From Akanthomyces muscarius (taxonomy: Eukaryota > Ascomycota > Sordariomycetes > Hypocreales > Cordycipitaceae), in assembly GCF_028009165.1 (NCBI RefSeq), contig NC_079245.1, forward strand, positions 1,488,001 through 1,552,000: 64,000 nucleotides of DNA, in the 5' to 3' direction. Numbering within the stretch: the first letter of the stretch is position 1; every line of letters starts with the position of its first letter. A program made the translations under genes and the position numbers. The notes below the pieces were generated by a model. It made no database searches and was not told the origin of the DNA. It saw nothing but the letters and a program-made list of their open reading frames with translations. Positions 22,710 through 40,890 of the stretch are shown here, one piece after another.

Positions 22710-24587
22710 ATGACATCGACATCAGCCGCTACAAATTACATCCCTAATTTGCAAAGTAACTCACATCAGTTCAACCTTTCACAGCAACACCTCGCCGCTC
22801 TTCAAGCCCAAGAAGCCTCACTAGCTGACGACTTCGATTACGACAACTGGGCCTCGACACAGCTCTCATCTGAAGCGCTCGACACTGCACCCCGAGACTT
22901 TATCCGGTCCTCGCATATGCAGCCCGACGCTATAGGCACGATCTCGCAGTTCACGCCCAAATTGGGCCGCAGTTCACACCAGAGAGAGTCTTCGCTATCA
23001 TCTCTCGGCTCCATTGGACCGGCGTCGCCTTTTACACAGACCATCTCCAACCCGAGAATTGCTATAAGCGATTCGGCGACGGAGCCCTTCTACGAAATGT
23101 ATAATAACGATACAAATGTTCACAACGCGGGAGCATACTACCAGTTTGCGAAGCCCACCGATGCCTTCGCAGGTTATCAACACCTCGATGCTGCCGCTCC
23201 TGACATGGCCTATCCCGCCGCGCTGTCGGGACACATGAACCGCCATCGGACTGATCGCTCACTGCTTCCAGCTCCCGAGTTCAGCCACATGTTAAGCCGC
23301 TCCCACCCAGCTTCTGTGACCAGCTCTATTGCTGGAGACTCGCCGTCTACGCCCAGCATGGGAGACGTCGATCATGTTGACCGCAGGAGAGGTATGCGAG
23401 TTACCGACCCTACCATGTCTGATAAACGCTCACAGCTTCGGTACGCAGCAGCCTACGGAAATGTTCCCAAGCTTGATCGCACAATGACGGATGTGTATGG
23501 CGACGAGCTCTACAACCCGAGCTTCGCCATCACGTCATCATCGCCTGCGAATCCCGCGAATCACGCCCCCAGTCGCAACCAGCTGTTTAGCCAGCGTCTC
23601 AATGCAGCCAACAGCCAACATCTGAATGCCGCCCACTCGCCGTCCTCCACAGCCTCTCGCGGTCTCTCACCGTTCCAGGCTACCTCGCCATACGCTCCAC
23701 CTCAGTTGCAAGATTTCGGCACCTCGTTCGGAGCCGCACCAAAGATAGGGCATGACTGCAGGACTCAGCACTCTGGCGTCAGCCTGGCCGCGCACACCAC
23801 AGGCGACATCGAGCCCGAGACGCCAAAAACCATTTCGCCTCGGGATGCTATGATAGAGTTTACTGGGGTTGATGGCGAACCCAACTTTTCTCTGTTTCCA
23901 GAAGGCTCAAATGACTTCGACTTCGACGCCTATAGCAAAGCCATGGCGTCAGAGGCTGAGCCCAACCATGTCCAGCTTCCTTCGGCGCAAGAAACACCAG
24001 CCAGCCAAAGGCACTACAACGATATGTCGATCGAGAATAGGATACCGCAACAATATCCTTTCGTTGCACGTGCACAAGAAATCAACGATATCACGCCACC
24101 GAGACTCGGATCGTCAGGAAGCAGTGTCTCCGAAGCGAAGACGGATGCAAGCGGCAAGCGGCCATCCCGAGTCGGCGCTGACAGCGGCACGTACACGTGC
24201 ACATATCACGGGTGTTCTCTACGATTTGATACACCTGTCCAGCTTCAAAAACATAAACGGGAGGGACATCGCCAGTCACAGAATCTTGGAGCCTTGAGGC
24301 CACAGGACAACAGTATGCCGGCGTCCGTGCTGAACAGTCAAGCTGGCCCGCATCGTTGCGATCGCATCAACCCCAGCACAGGCAAGCCGTGCAGTACCAT
24401 CTTCTCTCGCCCATACGATTTGACTCGCCACGAAGACACTATCCACAATGAGCGAAAGCACAAGGTCCAGTGCGATCTTTGCACTGTGGAGAAGACCTTC
24501 AGCCGCGCCGACGCACTCACCAGGCACTACCGTGTGTGCCATCCCGAGGCAGAGCTTCCAGGCAAGCATCGCAGACGAGTCGTCTGA
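22710..24587 (+). CDS. C2H2 zinc-finger transcription factor, Rpn4-like
   Basis: Single-exon gene for a 625-residue nuclear regulator. The first 490 residues are Ser/Pro/Gln/Asn-rich with acidic patches (for example near 50-60 and 415), consistent with an activation and degradation region. Three C2H2 fingers lie at about residues 493-620: CTYHGCSLRF...HKREGH, then CDRINPSTGKPCSTIFSRPYDLTRHEDTIH with a long Cys-Cys loop, then CDLCTVEKTFSRADALTRHYRVCH, and a basic end PGKHRRRVV. The paired SRPYDLTRH and SRADALTRH fingers are the hallmark of fungal Rpn4-type factors, which in yeast induce proteasome genes. The start is the ATG at 22710, preceded by TATA at 22642. Specific orthology to Rpn4 is inferred from the fingers only; the N-terminus is not alignable by eye. 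Confidence 0.82.
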   Translation: MTSTSAATNYIPNLQSNSHQFNLSQQHLAALQAQEASLADDFDYDNWASTQLSSEALDTAPRDFIRSSHMQPDAIGTISQFTPKLGRSSHQRESSLSSLGSIGPASPFTQTISNPRIAISDSATEPFYEMYNNDTNVHNAGAYYQFAKPTDAFAGYQHLDAAAPDMAYPAALSGHMNRHRTDRSLLPAPEFSHMLSRSHPASVTSSIAGDSPSTPSMGDVDHVDRRRGMRVTDPTMSDKRSQLRYAAAYGNVPKLDRTMTDVYGDELYNPSFAITSSSPANPANHAPSRNQLFSQRLNAANSQHLNAAHSPSSTASRGLSPFQATSPYAPPQLQDFGTSFGAAPKIGHDCRTQHSGVSLAAHTTGDIEPETPKTISPRDAMIEFTGVDGEPNFSLFPEGSNDFDFDAYSKAMASEAEPNHVQLPSAQETPASQRHYNDMSIENRIPQQYPFVARAQEINDITPPRLGSSGSSVSEAKTDASGKRPSRVGADSGTYTCTYHGCSLRFDTPVQLQKHKREGHRQSQNLGALRPQDNSMPASVLNSQAGPHRCDRINPSTGKPCSTIFSRPYDLTRHEDTIHNERKHKVQCDLCTVEKTFSRADALTRHYRVCHPEAELPGKHRRRVV

Positions 24588-25509
24588 TGACGATATTCGC
24601 ACTCAGGCATATTGTGTACCGGCCTCCTCGGGCCATCTGTACGCCCGTACACAGTCGAGCGAATGCAGAGAGAGGGGGGGCGTGTCGCCCACTGAACCCT
24701 TTGACGGTGGTGGGGTCAGTATATCCACAAACTAGGCCATCGAGCCAATCAACACGAGAATTATGGAGCCTCTCGTCTCGTCCAGCTGCAGGGTCCTTGT
24801 CGATCCACACCGCTGACGTCACTCTCTCGTGGGCTGACATCACCACGGCGCATTTCATTCGCTTTCGGCCACTCGAAATCAAGCCGTTGTCTCTGCGTAT
24901 CAGCACTGGCATCATCATGCGGCGATATGTCTCTCCAGTCCCTCTCCCTGGGTGTCGAGAGGCAAGGCCAAGTGGCCAATCAAGCACTAGCTCTGATTTA
25001 GGGCCCTTGCCCGCCAACTTTGATACATCATCGATATCAAGTTTTACGAGTGTACTGTCAAGAGATGATACAACTTTGATTAAGCTGCTGTTTTCTTGTT
25101 ATTTGTTTTTTCTATTTCGCGGAAAGCTACATCATAGTTGTGTCAGCATTCAGCGGAGCTTTTTTCACCACAGCGAGCAACCTTCTACGCCACCCCTGTC
25201 TCAATTGCACATTTACGTCATACCCTAAGCGGAGTTCTGTCCTTGTCCTGCATTGCATATTTGGGTGCGCAGCGGACAAAAACCTTTGAGTTTATTATAG
25301 CCTTGCTCATTTTGTTTTTTTCTAAAGCGCTGTTGGAATTGGGTATAGAGTCTGGAGCTGTATTTTTAGTTGGGTATACGACACGAGTTAATGAAGCCCA
25401 TGGTAATGGCCGGCAAATCAAAAGAACAAATATCACGCATGTGAATCACCCGTCTAAACAGTGTCTTTACTCGTAATGTTAAGTGACATGTGATGTTTGC
25501 GTCTAAAAT
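24588..25509. other. Intergenic between convergent C2H2 gene and aro1
   Basis: About 920 bp of 3' flanks with T-rich stretches near 25090-25120 and 25310-25325. Open frames here are low-complexity shadows. No gene, RNA or repeat seen. Confidence 0.55.
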
Positions 25510-31008
<5,499 letters not shown>

Positions 31009-34000
31009 TTAGCATCTGCACACCTGCAGCGGGACAGCGGTGCTTACCTCGATCAGCTTCTCCGTCAGTTCGAAGCACTCAGCCCTGTTTTCTTCCGTCA
31101 TCTCCTGGAACGAGGCTTTCCACAAGCCGCGAAAGCCCATTTCCTCCAGCGCCTCCTCCAGCGACTCCATGGACCCCGTAGCGTTGGCGTATTCCCTCTC
31201 TGACGTGAGCGTTCGCACAAGTGTGTGCGCTGCCTCGAGGGCGGCGGAGTCCTGTCCGTGCATGAGCACATCGTTGAGAATAGACGGCATCGCACCACAC
31301 CTAGCCAGCATTAATATCGTAGGTAAGACGTTGTAGAGGCGCGACACTCACAGATAGGCAAAGACGGTTCGTCTCGACAGCGCCAGCTCATTGAGCCACA
31401 ACAAGGTCCTCGCCTGGACGGTATCCTCCAGGTACTGGAAATCCACCAGCTCAATCGCGGACATGAGGAGCAAGTCTCTATCCTCCATGACGTCAGCGTG
31501 GCGGCGCCGGCTGCCTTCCAGCATGCCGCTGATGCCCTCTGGGTTAATGCCCGCCAGCCACATGTTGTCGCGGAAATTGTCCTGGTCTACGCAGCGGGCG
31601 AGCATGAGCGCAAGATAAGGCGAGTCGACCATGGTGTGGACGAGCTTCGCCGACAGCTGCGACGCCGGTGCCGTCATCTCTAGGAATGACCAGAGCACCC
31701 GCACGGCCGCCAACCGGGTCGTGTGGTCCGTCAGGCCGCGGACCAGGCAGGCACACACGGCAAAGTGGAAGTTGTCTTCATCGAAATGGATGCCGTAGGC
31801 CTCGTCCAGTGGCTCCACGGCCTCGTCCAGCTGGCTGCGGCTGTGCAGCAGCATCGGGATCACCTTATCGCCTCGCACCCCGCCGATGTTGCCGATGTTG
31901 ATCAACAGCGCCTCTAGGAACTGCGCGGTGCAGTTGAAGAGGTTGCCTGGCACGAGCCGGATGAGGGACATGGCCAGCCAGAACAGCTGCAGTCCGTAAC
32001 GAGACGCGGACGGGAGGTTGGCCATCATCCGAGACAGGCAGGTGATGATGGATGTGAGCATCTCGCTATGCCCGTCCTCGCCAAATTGGCTAACGCTGTT
32101 GCGCAGCGCGACCAGGACCTGGTATAGTAGGTCATCGTCCACCTCCTCCTTGGCCAGGTAGCCCATGACGGCAAAGGCGCGAGGCTGCACAGCCGGATTG
32201 TTCTGAAACGCGGTGCTTGCCACCAAGCTCATCCAGCGTGACCTCCAGGCGTTGGCCGTGTCAACGGATGGCGCTGCCACGGTGCATATGTCGAACAGGA
32301 TGGCCACAAGATTCTCCATGGCCGGCAGCGGCGACCCTTCGTCTCCGGCGAGAGAGTCCGACGCCGCTTCCCTCCTGGCAGAAGGTGGCGAGGAGAAGAT
32401 GCCGCTGCGGGGTTCCGAAAGTACATCTAAGGACGCGCGAAGCTTGGTAAACTTGGACTCATCCAGGATAAAAGACGTGCAGACGGCGTGGACGGTGTTG
32501 GTAAGCAGCCTGTGCACTTGCACCCTTACGTTGGCGCTGCCGGTATTGACCAACATTGTGACGATATGAAATATCTCGGGCAAGAAGAGCTGGGACTGCA
32601 CGCCACTGCTGAAGGACAGTGAGGTGCATATCTGCAGCATGATGCATATCTCGGGCCAGACCGCGTTGTCAGGCAGGTTCTTCGTCGGCCGCAGCGAAGA
32701 ACGGTTTAGCGCCTTTCGCAGCCTTGACAAGAATCGCGCACGTAGTGTCACCGTACCGATATTGGCCACCGTAGACGCCACTGTTTCAACAATGTCCTGC
32801 TGCGTGCCGAAGCCGATGGCCATCTTCATGACTTCCTCGAGGAAGATGTCGAGCAGCACCTCGTCCTGGCCGAGTGACGGCCACACAAACTGGTCCAGCG
32901 CATAGCTCAGAGATTGGTCCAGCGCGATCATGTCAATGAATTTGCGAAAAATGGTGGCCACCTTCTCCTTGCCTTTCTCGCCGTCCATTTCGCCCGTCAG
33001 CACATCTCTCCGCAAGCCCGACAGCCAAGGCGCCATGTACGCCAGGCTCAGTGGTTTCTGTTCCTCCGTGAACGTCTCCCAGCTGGCAAAGAACTCCGAC
33101 AAGAAGTCACACGTGAGCTGGGGCTCTGAAGCGGCAAGCTCTCGGCTAATGTTGACAATGAAGCGTGTGGGGTCGATGGGAATCGAAAGGTCTGGGGTCA
33201 TGGTTAGCCTGGTGGCCCGTGGGCACTTTGCTCCCCTCTCATCGCATCTTACCTCGTGAGCAGACAAGCCGCGTGGCAGTGCGGAACTTGAATGTGATGC
33301 ATAGGGCGCCGAGCAGGTTGTAGGAAGCTAACCGAAGCTGGTGGTCCAGGCTGGACATATTCATGAAAGCGAGGTTCAACAACGTACCAGGGACATCTTG
33401 CGGTCGGAGGAGTCGCTCCATAGGCTTGTGCATCCGGTTGTCTTTGCTATACTTGGCCTTGGCGTTCCTGATGGCCTGGAGGATGTTCGCCTTCTGAGGA
33501 CTCGTGAAGCACATGACGATGCGGCCGCCGTCGGCACGCAATCCGAAAGAAAATCCATCGTCACTCGGCATCGCCGTTGCCGCTTCGTCAATGTCGCTGA
33601 GCCGGAAGATATCGTTGATTGTTGTGCTCAGCCGCATGCTAGAGAAGATTTCCTGGTGCTTGAGGGTCGTCACCTGTACGTGGTGGCTGCCAACCTTGAT
33701 GCCAACTTCCACTTTGCCCTTTGATTTAGACAGACGTGTGGCGTTGTTATAAAAGTAACGTATGTCTGAGACGATCGCGGAGTGCTCTTTCGGAACCTGG
33801 AGCGTGCTGAGAACGAAATGGCTCCGCATCTCGTCCATGTTCCCGGGCAGTAGATACTTAACGTTGTTGGGGTGGAAGGCGCTGCATTCATTCTTCGTCA
33901 CGATCCTCAATAGTCGCCGGAAGCATCGTCTAGATCAGCGGTTAACCAGATCCAGACCATGACATCATCTTATGTACGTACTTGAAGGCGCTGTTCATGT

Positions 34001-37000
34001 TGTAGATGTAGATGCGGGTAAGATTCTGCGAAACCTCGCAGGGCATGAGGAGATCGAGCATCTTGAAGAAATCGTCCTTGGGGTCATTCTTGCCACTATA
34101 GCAAGTCGCATCGATGAGAACGCTGAAGGGCTCATGCCATAGCCGGCTTGCAATCTGCCTCAGATTAGTTCCTGATCGTGTATGCAAGACGAGGCCCTTA
34201 GCAAAGACCATGCGGTGGAGCTCACCTTCAGGAAGCAGTGCAGCAGTGTCTCGTGATCGATACCCTCCGTCTCACTGTAGCGAAGGATTATCAGTATCGT
34301 CGACAAGCCGTCCTAGACAAGAGTTAGATACTTCTCACTTGCGCTGGTACCTTGGCTCACCTGCGTAACACCGCCGTCAAAGATGGTACGCGACGTCAGA
34401 AACGACTCTGTGCTGCGGAAGGCATTACGTAGCATGAAGTTCTGGAAGCGTGAATACAGTGGTGGTCCGTTCAGGGCAATATGCGGCCTGTTCCAGGATA
34501 TCGCCAGAGGAGGCGGGCCTAGATTCGTGATGAGGTTGCGCAACGGCTCAAAGACAGGAGAGTGGCTGCGCGGCGAGCTATCCTGGAGGCGGAGATACTC
34601 TCGACGCTCCCTAGCAACCAAAGTCTGGCGCAGGTGGTCCCAGTGGTCATATAAAAAACGGTGGAAGGACACGCAGGAGCCGAAATCGGTCGTTTCTTTG
34701 GTGACGGCAATATCTACAGAGGCCGGGGGTACCTGTTGCAAGCTCGGGTCAGCTTAGAGCGAGCAATATGACTACTGGTTGCTCACAGAGATCGTGCGAA
34801 GGAAACTTGTCACGACTGAGATGTTCTCCACCAGGAACCGGTTCAAGGGGAACATGTACGGCTCTTTGGTGCCAAAGAGAACGTTGTTGGCAAGGTTCTG
34901 GATGACCTTGGCAATGAGCAGCAGCCCTCGACGGAGCTCCTTCGGTGGCGGCGCGTCGACAAGACCCTCCGCTTCTGGTGCCACTATCGCAGGACAGAAG
35001 AAGCGCAGGAAGATAAACGCACCTACGGCTGTATATTTGGCATCTGGAAACCGTGGCAGAACAGCATCGTGGATCTGCGCTTGTTAACATACTGAGCATG
35101 GATTGGACACTCGGGTAGGCGTATGATCAACGTACGATACTGCAAATCTTTCGAAAAGAAGGCGGAATGCTCGGGGCCGAGCCGCAGATGTCGTCCATAA
35201 ACACCTTGGCTACAATCTGGAGCTGTGCGGCGTTCTTTTTCAGCTCTTCTGCGGAAGAAACCCTGGCTGGGTCGAGCTCCAGGTCAAGCTCCTGCGAGGT
35301 CATCATGAGCCTGTCTAGAATCTTGTGCAGCGTCCCCTGCAGATATTTGAAGCCTTTCCACTTGGCATACAACGATAACATCTTGGTGGCTACGCAGCTT
35401 CTCCTCAGAATTTCGTTGGCATGTTCTAGTCTTGTTAGCAGCAGAGCAAACCTAATCGTACCCGTGCGAATTACCAGTTTGTTCTATTTCTTCTTTGATG
35501 AGAGCTTCCAGGAGCTCAAACGTGCGACCTCTTTGTTCAAAGACGATCAAGAGACACACGGTGAGCTCATCGATCTCCGCGCCGGGACAGATGGAGCTCA
35601 TGGACACAGCCAAGGATAGATCTTTCGTAAGAAGCTACAGTTGATTGATTAGTCGCGTAATATATGGCATGCGAGCATGGATGGCATACCCCAAGGAGCT
35701 CCTCATATCTCTCGCTGACGGCGGAATCTGACAAATTACTGAATTCGGTGCCCTGCGTCAGGATGTTATACAATACTTTGACGAATACAGTTCGGACCTC
35801 AACGCTGTCGTGATAGCCATGAGAAAGTGAGTGCTTTAAACCGACGTCGATATTTGCACTGAGAAGATTTGATAGAATGGTTATGGCCATCTCGGAGCCT
35901 GAAAGCCCATCTGCGGGCTCAGAGACAACCTCTGGTCCCCCAGTACTGATAAGATCGAGAAAGCGCTTAAAGTAGCGCTGAAAGAGCTCTGATTTCTTCG
36001 CGCTCATGCCAGCGTCCGACTGTATATCCTGTGTTTGCAGTGGCAATCTGAATGTGAGGTCTGAGAGTGCCTTTAAGCATGCCCTGGTAAGATCTTTTTG
36101 CATCCGCTCTAGCTCCTCCAGTCTTGACGTTCCTCGGCTCGGCTCCAACGTAGCGCCGGGAGTCCGGATCCATCCAATGATGTATTCCAGTAGCTGGTTG
36201 CGTATCAGGACGTCATCTCGGAGATTGAGGTGCTCTTTCCTGCGCATCACTGCTTCAGAAAGCTGGCAGATTCGTATTTTGATGCGCAGTGATGTCGATG
36301 AGTCGGTGGTGTCGGCAATAAATTTGGCAAAACTGAGAGTGAGCGAGCCAAGGTGCACAGACGAAGCAGCAGCAAGGTCTTGGGGGGTATCTAGGCGCTC
36401 GACCATGTCTTTCAGCAGGGAGACAGCTTGTTCGGCAAAGACAATATCGCTGTCCTGCGCTCGTTCCGCGTTAGGAGCAAAGGCGCCGGTGAAGAAGACC
36501 TCAACCTCAGATTCCAGAGAATTAAAGAGAGGTTGATACAGGCAGGATGGTACTTCATGGGCGAATATATCTCGCATGGTTTCTCTTACTTTGACGTTTG
36601 CGCAGCTCATGAGCTGGATGCCCAGCCGAAGATATCTCACCAGCAGGGTCTCCTGGTCCTCGCCGGCAGAATGACCGTCAATCCACCGCAAGTTGCTCAG
36701 CGAGAGCTCTTCCTGTGCGAGAGCCTGTTGGGCTGTGCAGATGCCCCCCATGGAGGCAAGAAAACCGCCTAAGTCTCGCCATTGTGAGAGCGTGGTGGCA
36801 TCTGTGGCATCGGCCGACGTCGCCGATACTTGTCTACCCAGATATATCCAGGTATCAAATGCTGTCCCCCATGCATGGATGATGCCTGCGGTGGGATATT
36901 TGATCCGGCGAAGAAGACCTCTTGTCCTTTTCTGGAAGGCAACAAGCCCAGTCACTCGGAACGTGGGCGAGGCTATCTCCTGAAATGTGTCGGCATTCCG

Positions 37001-39345
37001 GAGGATCGCTGAACAGTATTTTGCGGATTCGGAGTGATTATTCACCCATCGACATTCTTCCACGAAGATGTTGAGACAGGATGCGGCGATCTCACAGTCT
37101 TCGATGCCTGGGGAGCACAATGATACTAGCAGTGCAGTTTCCAGCTTCGATGTGCTGGCGACTAAGTTCGAGATGCCATCAGGTACATGTGAAAGCCCCT
37201 TTGGGCCATGTCAGCGGCAGTAGGAACGTGAGCAGACAAAGGATCTCATACCGGCAGCCTCCGAAGGAGGACCATACGATCCTTCAAATAGCTGTGAATC
37301 TCCGCGAGAACAGGCTGATCCTTTTCATTTACAAGCCGCTCGCTAAGATGGAGAATTATGTTCGAGCTGTTCGGGTTCTATCAGCGCTGTATGTACTAGC
37401 ACAAGGCGGTATTTTTAAGATATTACTGACCTGCGGTTCCAAACTCCCCTCCGCAGTTCGAGCATGTCTGGCTCTACTCTGCTGTCGAATTCGCCAACGA
37501 GAATCGGAAGCTCAGCATGCAGCCTTTCGATAACTTCAGCAGCCTGTTGTCGAACGGCGAGCTCAGCGGATACAGCGCAGAGCAGGATCGTCTTGAAAAA
37601 CACGGAATCCAACGTCGGTCCCGAGAGTTCCCCAATAATTGGTGATTGATCTATGCTCAAGTATTTCAAAATACTGCAAATCATGTTCGTTCTACCCCTT
37701 TCCTTGTCTCGATGTATCTCATCATGATGACAATGCTCTTCCTTCTGCAGAATCGTCAGCACGCTTATCCGCGGAGGTGGAGGTCGTTCACTTTACCTCG
37801 AGCTGTGTTTTCATCAACGGTATGGACTGATCAAATAGCTCTCCATACTTCTCTGGCTCAGGCAGCTGGGCAAAGTAGCAGCAGGCCTGGATCATGGCAA
37901 GCTTGAATCCATCTGGAGCAGAGGACGCTACACAATCGCCATAAAGATTGTCAACGCAGCCATCTAAATTTAGATAGGATAGGCTCACAAGTGCCGCAGT
38001 AATCATGCTCTGGTCCCAGACTGGAAGAGCGGCGGCGGGGGCGAGAGAGGGACGAAATATGGCATCGCGCACCTCATCTTGCACGTCCATCGCATAGCTG
38101 ACAAGTGCCGAGTCACTCTCGACATCGAAGTGACGAGCAACTCGAAGAAGGGAAACAAGGCAGTAGCCTGCCTGTTCATTTCCATTCCTGAGTGCCTTCC
38201 GCAGACTATCAAGAAAGGATACTTTCTTGATGACACTGTGGCCTTTGGACTCCCGTAAGTTACTGGCCACTTCGAAAACATCAGGCATCAGAAACAGCAG
38301 GGTCGTTTGAAGAGGATATAGATAGACTTTGCGCCTGGTTGTTTCTGTGGCGGTTTGCGTCATATCAAACAAGGTATCTGCACCACCGTCTAGCCTCTTG
38401 TGAAGCCGATGAAGCATGACGAACTCATCAGGGTATCTGTCTATCCATCGTGTGATTAAAAGAGGTATCGCCACTGCCACAGTGTTTTGATATGGCCCTC
38501 TGAAGTGAAGATAGTTAGAGCAAAGCTCCTGTATGAGAAGCCCGAGCTTCGATCCGTCAACCCAGCAGAAGGACAGCAGCCTAAGAACGATCAAAGCGCC
38601 ACGTTCATGCTGCTGAGTGCTTTTGGCCATATCTGTATGGGAGTCTCCAATTGCAGAACGTACACTTTGAATGACGTTGCGAATGTAGCGAAATGTTACT
38701 GTCCAACTTGAGACAGTCATATACTCCACGATTACTTTCACATGCCTGTCAATTTCAACCAGCTGAGAGTCCAAAGAGTCTGGGCCATCCGTAAAACCGA
38801 TGGTTGTGCCTGCAGTCGATCCTCTGCCAGACCGTGGAATCGTGATGTTGGCCACAGATGTTTGGTCGAGGAGCGTTTGTGCGGGAAGCACATAATCGTC
38901 TGGTATGGGCTCAAGAACCGATTTGAATACATCAAATAGGCGAGTCACGAGCTCCTCACTCAGCTTTTCTGGCGATAGCCCCTCATTCTTTCTAGCTGAC
39001 CAGTTGGCTGAGCAGCATGCTGATACGAGACTCAAGACGTACAGTTCGGACTGGAGGATGTGGCTTGGATGGGCTGAGATGTTTGCGAAGGGCCGTGAGA
39101 GGTCCTCCAGCAGGTCAAGGAGAGAGTCAATCACAACACTAGCTCTCGTTCTGCTGAGCTTAATGAGTGTTGCTTGTGTTGTTTGCACAACGTCGTCGTC
39201 ATCTGGCCGTGTGCCGCTCGCTCCTACGCGTTGAGGCAGCTTCGACTAGTTAGTATGATGTGGCGATGGTTTATATTCGATGAGAGCTTACCTTGGCACC
39301 AATTCTATGGACAAGATAGCCTACCAATCCTACGTCACCGCTCAT
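31009..39345 (-). CDS. Ras GTPase-activating protein, IRA/neurofibromin type
   Basis: Giant Ras GAP that switches Ras off upstream of cAMP/PKA, growth and stress control. Fourteen exons keep one frame: 39345-39292, 39239-37797, 37744-37431, 37366-37252, 37198-35690, 35634-35475, 35425-35136, 35074-34787, 34732-34361, 34312-34226, 34154-33982, 33929-33253, 33191-31352 and 31300-31009; 2,537 residues. The start MSGDVGLVGYLVHRIGAK-LPQRVG fits fungal orthologues. The RasGAP domain is at about 1146-1391: the arginine finger is in EILRRS (Arg codon at 35403-35405), followed by FLRFFCPAIVAPE and LFGTKEPYMFPLN. A Sec14/CRAL-TRIO plus PH-like module follows (about 1390-1830; VLIDATCYSGKND, LLPGNMDEMRS), then a HEAT-like C-terminal region (QLTCDFLSEFFASWE). 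The 3' end is uncertain: an intron after EKLIE could give the ending VLSSL with a stop at 30985. Confidence 0.93.
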
Positions 39346-40254
39346 TGTATCTGCATTTCGATGCTGGTCAAGAACGATAAGATGTTCATGCTGTATTGTT
39401 GCATATGCTCTATGTTGTTGGCATGCATCACCGGCGGTCAGTATGCAGGAGTTACCCCGCCTGGTGGTGCGTGCCCTTGTTGCGTTTAATGAGCGAGCTT
39501 GCGGGCCTGCGCAGGTTTGTGTTAATAAACTGAATCGCTTTTTGGCTCGAAAAAAGGCTACTAGCGAGCAACAGTATTATTTTAATTCCATAAAGCTATT
39601 ATAATGGTGGGGTGTGTATTTTATTACTGTGTATAATAAGATAGAAGAAGTTGCTATCTTATGAGATATTGACCTTGCGGAATTCAATTTGTTATTGTAC
39701 CTATATATTGGCTTGCTTTGGGCGTCTTTCTTTTTTTTTTTGTGAACTGCAGATTGATAAAATGCTGACCCAGAAACAAAAAAAAAGCACCACGGCAGCC
39801 ATTCATATTCCAAGTTTTTATTGACAGCGTGTATAATTTTTCAAGTGCTGCCCTTTTTGTTTCAAATTCATCTTTAACTCGTTACTTACGTAGCGAGGCC
39901 TCTGTGAGTTTTTCTTCTTTTTTTCGCTCATCAATATTGCTTTTACCATGTAATGCATTAGCAGTCCTCCGGTTTTCCTATTCTATCACGCTTAGGACTC
40001 TCCAATTTTCTTTTAGTTGTCCTAACAAAAAAGAATTTTCTTCCGCAGTTCCATTTGTAATACCTATTTTGTTGCACTTCTTGACATGTACAAAAGGGTC
40101 GTTTATCCTTTCTATTATCTTATGTCAAGACAAGTCTGGGGCGGCATCCTAAGGCTTGCCCTCGCTAACTAGTCTAAGCCGAACTAGGTTAGCCACAAGG
40201 TGACAACTATACCCAGCACACAAGATGGGCTGCCAGAAAGAAACTACCTAGGTT
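39346..40254. other. AT-rich intergenic stretch upstream of the Ras GAP
   Basis: From about 39490 to 40140 the sequence is much richer in A+T than its neighbours, with poly-T and poly-A runs (39731-39741, 39777-39786). This may mark the edge of an accessory region. The Ras GAP promoter presumably lies in its first few hundred bases. Confidence 0.6.
39780..40150 (-). pseudogene. Possible degenerate coding relic in AT-rich DNA
   Basis: One minus-strand frame reads with few interruptions (a TGA, a TAG and a TAA over about 120 codons) and has Lys/Glu-rich, helix-like composition, for example NDPFVHVKKCNKIGITNGTA and DEFETKRAALEKLYTL. It could be a decayed transposon or gene tail, or an artefact of AT-rich composition. 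I recognise no family. Confidence 0.25.
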
Positions 40255-40404
40255 ATTGGCCAACGCTGTTACAGGTTGAGAAGGGCGAGGCCACGGGTGA
40301 CTTGATTGGCCAACGCTGTTACAGGTTGAGAAGGGCGAGGCCACGGGTGACTTGATTGGCCAACGCTGTTACAGGTTGAGAAGGGCGAGGCCAAGGGTGA
40401 CTTG
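40255..40404 (+). repeat. 50-bp minisatellite, three copies
   Basis: Three head-to-tail 50-bp units start at 40255, 40305 and 40355, each beginning ATTGGCCAACGCTGTTACAG. Units 1 and 2 are identical; unit 3 differs by one base (CCAAGG for CCACGG near position 40 of the unit). There are no unique spacers, so this is not a CRISPR array. Confidence 0.95.
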
Positions 40405-40890
40405 AAAATATGTGTTGATATGACGTCTATACTCTACTGCAGCCGCATCTGTCATCCTTTTCTGCTAGTGTAGGCTTCATAACGAAGATGAAGATAGATG
40501 TATCGATTGGTCGGTGTATAACTTGGGCAACAACGGCCTGCAATATGGCCTCTGTCTGCAGTGGCCCCTCTGTTCCGGCTGCGCTGGCGGGAGAAAGGCG
40601 AGCCCACCAACTGACAAGAAGCGCATTGACAAGCTCTCACGACTATTATTAGGCAGCCTACCTGGCAAAGTGTCACGCAGGAGTCGTGGCCGGCCACTAG
40701 TTGTGGACGACCTATACCCCCCTCTGCTCTGCGCGACACAAAGGCAAGCACGCGTTTTATAGAAATTCAACTTCATCCATATTGCCATTGGATGTAATGA
40801 TGCTGACGATGGTTTCGAGTTACGTCTTATGCTAAGTCTCGTTCATCCAACTTAGTGTAATTATACTCTGTTTGATACTGCTACGGCCGC
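40405..40890. other. Intergenic between minisatellite and acyltransferase-like gene
   Basis: About 490 bp of 3' flank of the C45 gene. Open frames on both strands around 40450-40790 have no recognisable features. Nothing else seen. Confidence 0.5.

Noticed and set aside
24470..25228. 252-codon plus-strand frame overlapping the end of the C2H2 gene
   Set aside because: It starts inside the zinc-finger coding region in another frame and continues through 3' flank; no protein-like features.
40255..40404. Regular repeats considered as a CRISPR array
   Set aside because: Units are directly joined 50-bp tandem copies with no unique spacers, and the sequence is eukaryotic nuclear DNA.
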